From DATAYA01 sp036272815 (GTDB lineage: Bacteria; Pseudomonadota; Alphaproteobacteria; Acetobacterales; Acetobacteraceae): a stretch of 8,045 nt of DNA. The DNA lies in NCBI GenBank assembly GCA_036272815.1, contig DATAYA010000352.1:1-8045 (forward strand), written 5' to 3'. Every line of letters starts with the position of its first letter. The stretch's first letter is position 1. The notes under the pieces are model-generated. The model did not search any database. It saw nothing but the letters and a program-made list of their open reading frames with translations, and was not told the origin of the DNA. Position numbers and translations under genes: made by a program. Shown here one piece after another: positions 6,541 to 8,045 of this stretch.

Positions 6541-6550
6541 TTTCGCGAAA
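6541..6550. promoter_or_regulatory. TTTCGCGAAA palindrome before DUF6496 gene
   Basis: A perfect 10-bp palindrome in the 67-bp spacer between the EipB-like gene and the DUF6496-type gene, 18 bp upstream of the ATG and just before the GGTGGAG ribosome binding site. The A/T ends stand out from the GC-rich surroundings. It could be a regulator half-site or a leader hairpin; chance occurrence is possible. Confidence 0.3.
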
Positions 6551-6568
6551 GTCGGTGGAGACGCAAGG

Positions 6569-6910
6569 ATGGCCAAGGAGACGAAGGCACAGCAGGAGAC
6601 GGTCGGCCGCGTCATGCACGAGTTCAAGCATGGCGAGCTGACAAGCGGCCAGGGCGGACGCGTCCGCAACCCGCGCCAGGCGGTCGCGATCGCGTTGAGC
6701 GAGGCCGGCGCCTCGAACCAGCAATCGCCGCAGCAGAACCGGCGCCGGCTGGCGGAGACCAAGTCACGCGAGCGCCACGGGCGCACGGCAAAGGCCGAGA
6801 ACGAGGGCGGCCAGACCCGGGCGCAGCTCTACAAGGAGGCCGCCCGCGAGGGCATCCCAGGCCGCTCCAAGATGTCGAAGGCGGAGCTTTCGCGCTCGCT
6901 GCGGGGCTGA
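6569..6910 (+). CDS. small basic DUF6496-type protein
   Basis: A 113-residue, strongly hydrophilic and positively charged protein without signal or membrane segment. The N-terminal part, about residues 11-46 (TVGRVMHEFKHGEL, then GGRVRNPRQAVAIALSEAG), matches the pattern of the DUF6496 family, whose function is not known. The middle (about 47-80) is Gln/Arg/Glu-rich and probably disordered. The C-terminal 35 residues (TRAQLYKEAAREGIPGRSKM then SKAELSRSL) resemble a short Rho-N/SAP-like helix-extended-helix motif seen in nucleic-acid-binding proteins, so a DNA- or RNA-associated role is plausible but unproven. GGTGGAG about nine bases before the ATG supports the start. The gene faces a convergent minus-strand gene 11 bp away. 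Similar small proteins occur scattered in proteobacterial genomes, often alone, so neighbours say little about its job. Confidence 0.83.
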   Translation: MAKETKAQQETVGRVMHEFKHGELTSGQGGRVRNPRQAVAIALSEAGASNQQSPQQNRRRLAETKSRERHGRTAKAENEGGQTRAQLYKEAAREGIPGRSKMSKAELSRSLRG

Positions 6911-6917
6911 GCGCAGC
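6898..6917. terminator. hairpin at convergent gene ends
   Basis: GCTGCG (6898-6903) pairs with CGCAGC (6912-6917) around an 8-base loop that contains the DUF6496-type stop codon. It sits at the junction of two convergent genes and could help stop transcription in both directions. There is no T-tract on either strand, and the stem is only six pairs. Confidence 0.3.
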
Positions 6918-6921
6918 CGGA

Positions 6922-7146
6922 TCAAGCGTGGCCGGCGGCATGTCCCCAATGGAGCTGCGCTTTCCGGATCAGGCTCGCGAACAGGCGCAGCGCCTCGGCA
7001 CCGCCGCGGTCCGGGAGGTCGCCCTGCGCGATCTCCTCGGCCATCGCTTCCGCCTGCCGCGCAAGGATCTCGTTGGCGCGCTGCATGGCCGCCTCCGCGA
7101 CCTGCAGCTGGCACTCCTCCGACAGATGTTCCCACGCGGACGGCAT
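6922..7146 (-). CDS. uncharacterised 74-residue helical protein
   Basis: I do not recognise this family with certainty. The predicted protein is 74 aa and acidic in its first half, with a long amphipathic helix (about residues 11-40, ECQLQVAEAAMQRANEILAR onward, ending QAEAMAEEIAQGD). A short turn with DRGG follows, then a second helix (about 50-68, EALRLFASLIRKAQLHWG). A compact two-helix or dimeric bundle is plausible. It has no signal peptide, transmembrane segment or catalytic motif. Codon third positions are GC-rich, as in real genes here, and the ORF fills the gap between the hydratase gene and the convergent DUF6496-type gene exactly, which favours it being real. The ATG at 7146 has no good ribosome binding site. 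It lies 46 bp after the hydratase stop on the same strand, so it may be the last gene of that operon. Confidence 0.6.
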   Translation of the reverse strand: MPSAWEHLSEECQLQVAEAAMQRANEILARQAEAMAEEIAQGDLPDRGGAEALRLFASLIRKAQLHWGHAAGHA

Positions 7147-7175
7147 GGACGCAGCATGCCGGGTCCGGGTTAAGA

Positions 7176-7189
7176 CGGCGTTGGCGCCG
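7176..7189 (-). terminator. short GC hairpin after hydratase gene
   Basis: On the minus strand CGGCG-CCAA-CGCCG is followed by TCTTAA. It falls four bases past the hydratase stop and 30 bp before the start of the 74-residue ORF. The five-pair stem and broken T-run make it at best a weak terminator or attenuator between the two genes. Confidence 0.3.
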
Positions 7190-7192
7190 CGA

Positions 7193-8014
7193 TCACCGGA
7201 ACGTGAGGCGGACCGGTGGCAGCGGCGCGAACGCGACCTCGACCGCGCCGGGCGCGTCGAGCCAGATCGGCGGCGTCACGCTGCCGAGCAGCACCACCTG
7301 CCCGGCGCGCAGGCCCCCGAACGCCGCCGCGACCTCGGAACCGGCGAGCCAGGCCAGCGCCCGCATCGGATCGCCGAGCAGGTCGCCGCCCCGGCCGGCG
7401 CCGCGTTCGGCGCCATCGACCGTGATGCGGCCGGGCACGGCCACCAGGTCGAGCCCCCGCCAGCCCGGATGTGCCGCACCCAACACGGCCGCGGCATGGA
7501 ACACCTGATCGGCAACCAGCGTCGGCGTCCCGAGTGCCGCGAGGTCGGGATAGCGGTTCTCCACGATCTCGATCGCGGCAAACAACTCGCCGACCGCATC
7601 GGCCGCCGCGTCCGGCGTGCAGGGCGCGGGCGGGAGGTCGCGGCCGAGCCGCACGGCCAGCTCGCACTCGACGCCGACGGCGAGGAAATCCGCGAAGCCG
7701 AGCACGGCACCGCTCTCGTGCAGGCCCTCGCGCGGCATGAAGCCGGCGGCGGGACCGTCGAGGCCGAGATACTCCTGCATCCGCCGCGCCGTCGCACCGA
7801 TCTTGAAGCCGGCAGGCGGCACGGCGGCGACCCGGCCTGCCAGCGCACGCTGCACCGCGACCCCGGCGGCGAGATCGGGCGGGCGGAGGTCACCGTCCAG
7901 GGGCGTCATCCGCTGACGGCGGCCGCGTGCGTCGAGCAGGGCGGCGGCGGCGCGATCGGGTTCGAATCCGGGAGCGTGGCTCATGGAATCGGGGCTCATG
8001 GGATCGGGGCTCAT
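7193..8014 (-). CDS. 2-keto-4-pentenoate hydratase-family enzyme
   Basis: A 273-residue member of the fumarylacetoacetate-hydrolase-like superfamily, closest in style to MhpD (269 aa) and 4-oxalocrotonate decarboxylases. Known chemistry: hydration of 2-hydroxypenta-2,4-dienoate to 4-hydroxy-2-oxovalerate, or related decarboxylation, in meta-cleavage of aromatic compounds, using a divalent metal in the cytoplasm. Seen: GFKIGATARRMQEYLGLDGP with conserved Lys71, the metal-ligand pattern VECELA with Glu116 and Glu118, IEIVENRY with Glu149, and DQVFHAAAVLG near 169. No other aromatic-catabolism gene is visible, so the substrate is open. The first ATG overlaps the preceding gene's stop as ATGA, implying translational coupling, but two further in-frame ATGs occur in a triplicated 15-bp unit, so the true start could be Met6 or Met11. 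It is followed by the 74-residue ORF in the same direction. Confidence 0.92.
   Translation of the reverse strand: MSPDPMSPDSMSHAPGFEPDRAAAALLDARGRRQRMTPLDGDLRPPDLAAGVAVQRALAGRVAAVPPAGFKIGATARRMQEYLGLDGPAAGFMPREGLHESGAVLGFADFLAVGVECELAVRLGRDLPPAPCTPDAAADAVGELFAAIEIVENRYPDLAALGTPTLVADQVFHAAAVLGAAHPGWRGLDLVAVPGRITVDGAERGAGRGGDLLGDPMRALAWLAGSEVAAAFGGLRAGQVVLLGSVTPPIWLDAPGAVEVAFAPLPPVRLTFR
7970..8014 (-). repeat. three tandem 15-bp units at hydratase start
   Basis: On the minus strand, ATGAGCCCCGATCCC, ATGAGCCCCGATTCC and ATGAGCCACGCTCCC follow each other without gaps (8014-8000, 7999-7985, 7984-7970), encoding MSPDP, MSPDS and MSHAP. Units one and two differ at one base; the third is more diverged. 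The unit length is a multiple of three, so each copy keeps the reading frame and brings its own start codon. It probably arose by slippage or unequal duplication. Confidence 0.9.
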
Positions 8015-8045
8015 GGGCGGGTCATCTCGTAGAGTGCGACCGCCG
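8011..8045 (-). CDS. 3' end of an upstream gene (partial, unidentified)
   Basis: Reading the minus strand in from the window edge, one frame gives AVALYEMTRP followed by a TGA stop at 8013-8011. That stop overlaps the first ATG of the hydratase gene (ATGA). The four-base overlap and the absence of any promoter room suggest a real upstream cistron in the same operon. Only ten codons are visible, so the product cannot be named. An in-frame ATG lies within this tail but is just an internal methionine. Confidence 0.55.
   Translation of the reverse strand, partial: AVALYEMTRP

Noticed and set aside
6536..6548. TCGCG-TTT-CGCGA hairpin as a terminator of the EipB-like gene
   Set aside because: Only five stem pairs and no T-tract; it overlaps the 10-bp palindrome already listed.
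5497..6786. A 429-codon minus-strand frame antisense to the EipB-like gene
   Set aside because: Composition is shadow-like (His/Arg/Ala-rich) and the opposite strand carries a clear secreted protein with family motifs.
7073..8032. A 319-codon plus-strand frame antisense to the hydratase
   Set aside because: The minus strand shows conserved metal-ligand and lysine motifs. The plus frame is Arg/Gly/Glu-rich without domains.

Overview
The window is GC-rich, densely packed bacterial chromosome with short intergenic gaps. It most likely comes from an alphaproteobacterium. Three things suggest this: an EipB-like (DUF1849) envelope protein, a family known mainly from Alphaproteobacteria; an AspRS carrying the His/Gly pair associated with non-discriminating enzymes; and the overall composition. 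Rhodospirillales/Acetobacteraceae is my best guess, but that is inference from protein style and not from a marker gene. I see no rRNA, tRNA, CRISPR array, transposase or integrase.

Layout. On the minus strand, positions 25-1498 hold ribonuclease D (rnd) followed by a small stand-alone acyl carrier protein, probably co-transcribed. A 118-bp divergent spacer holds three near-identical TTGACA/G-run repeat units and separates rnd from aspS on the plus strand (1617-3404). Four more plus-strand genes follow, each with its own spacer: a Tat-exported beta-propeller lactonase-family protein (3543-4793), a six-helix DUF308/HdeD-type membrane protein (4905-5513), an EipB-like periplasmic protein with a conserved cysteine pair (5614-6501), and a small charged DUF6496-type protein (6569-6910). 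The last meets a minus-strand pair convergently: a 74-residue uncharacterised ORF (6922-7146), and upstream of it a 2-keto-4-pentenoate hydratase-family enzyme (7193-8014). The hydratase start overlaps by ATGA the stop of a further gene cut by the window edge.

How the genes relate. The window is mostly housekeeping (RNA processing, tRNA charging) plus envelope or stress proteins: exported lactonase, DUF308 membrane protein, EipB-like. The right-hand minus-strand operon looks catabolic. The middle plus-strand genes are separated by 67-138 bp with hairpins between them, so they look more like adjacent single-gene units than one pathway operon. I found no convincing previously undescribed multi-gene system. 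The points most worth a second look are the triple TTGACA repeat between rnd and aspS, the triplicated 15-bp start region of the hydratase gene, the ACP orphaned behind rnd, and the AspRS specificity residues.
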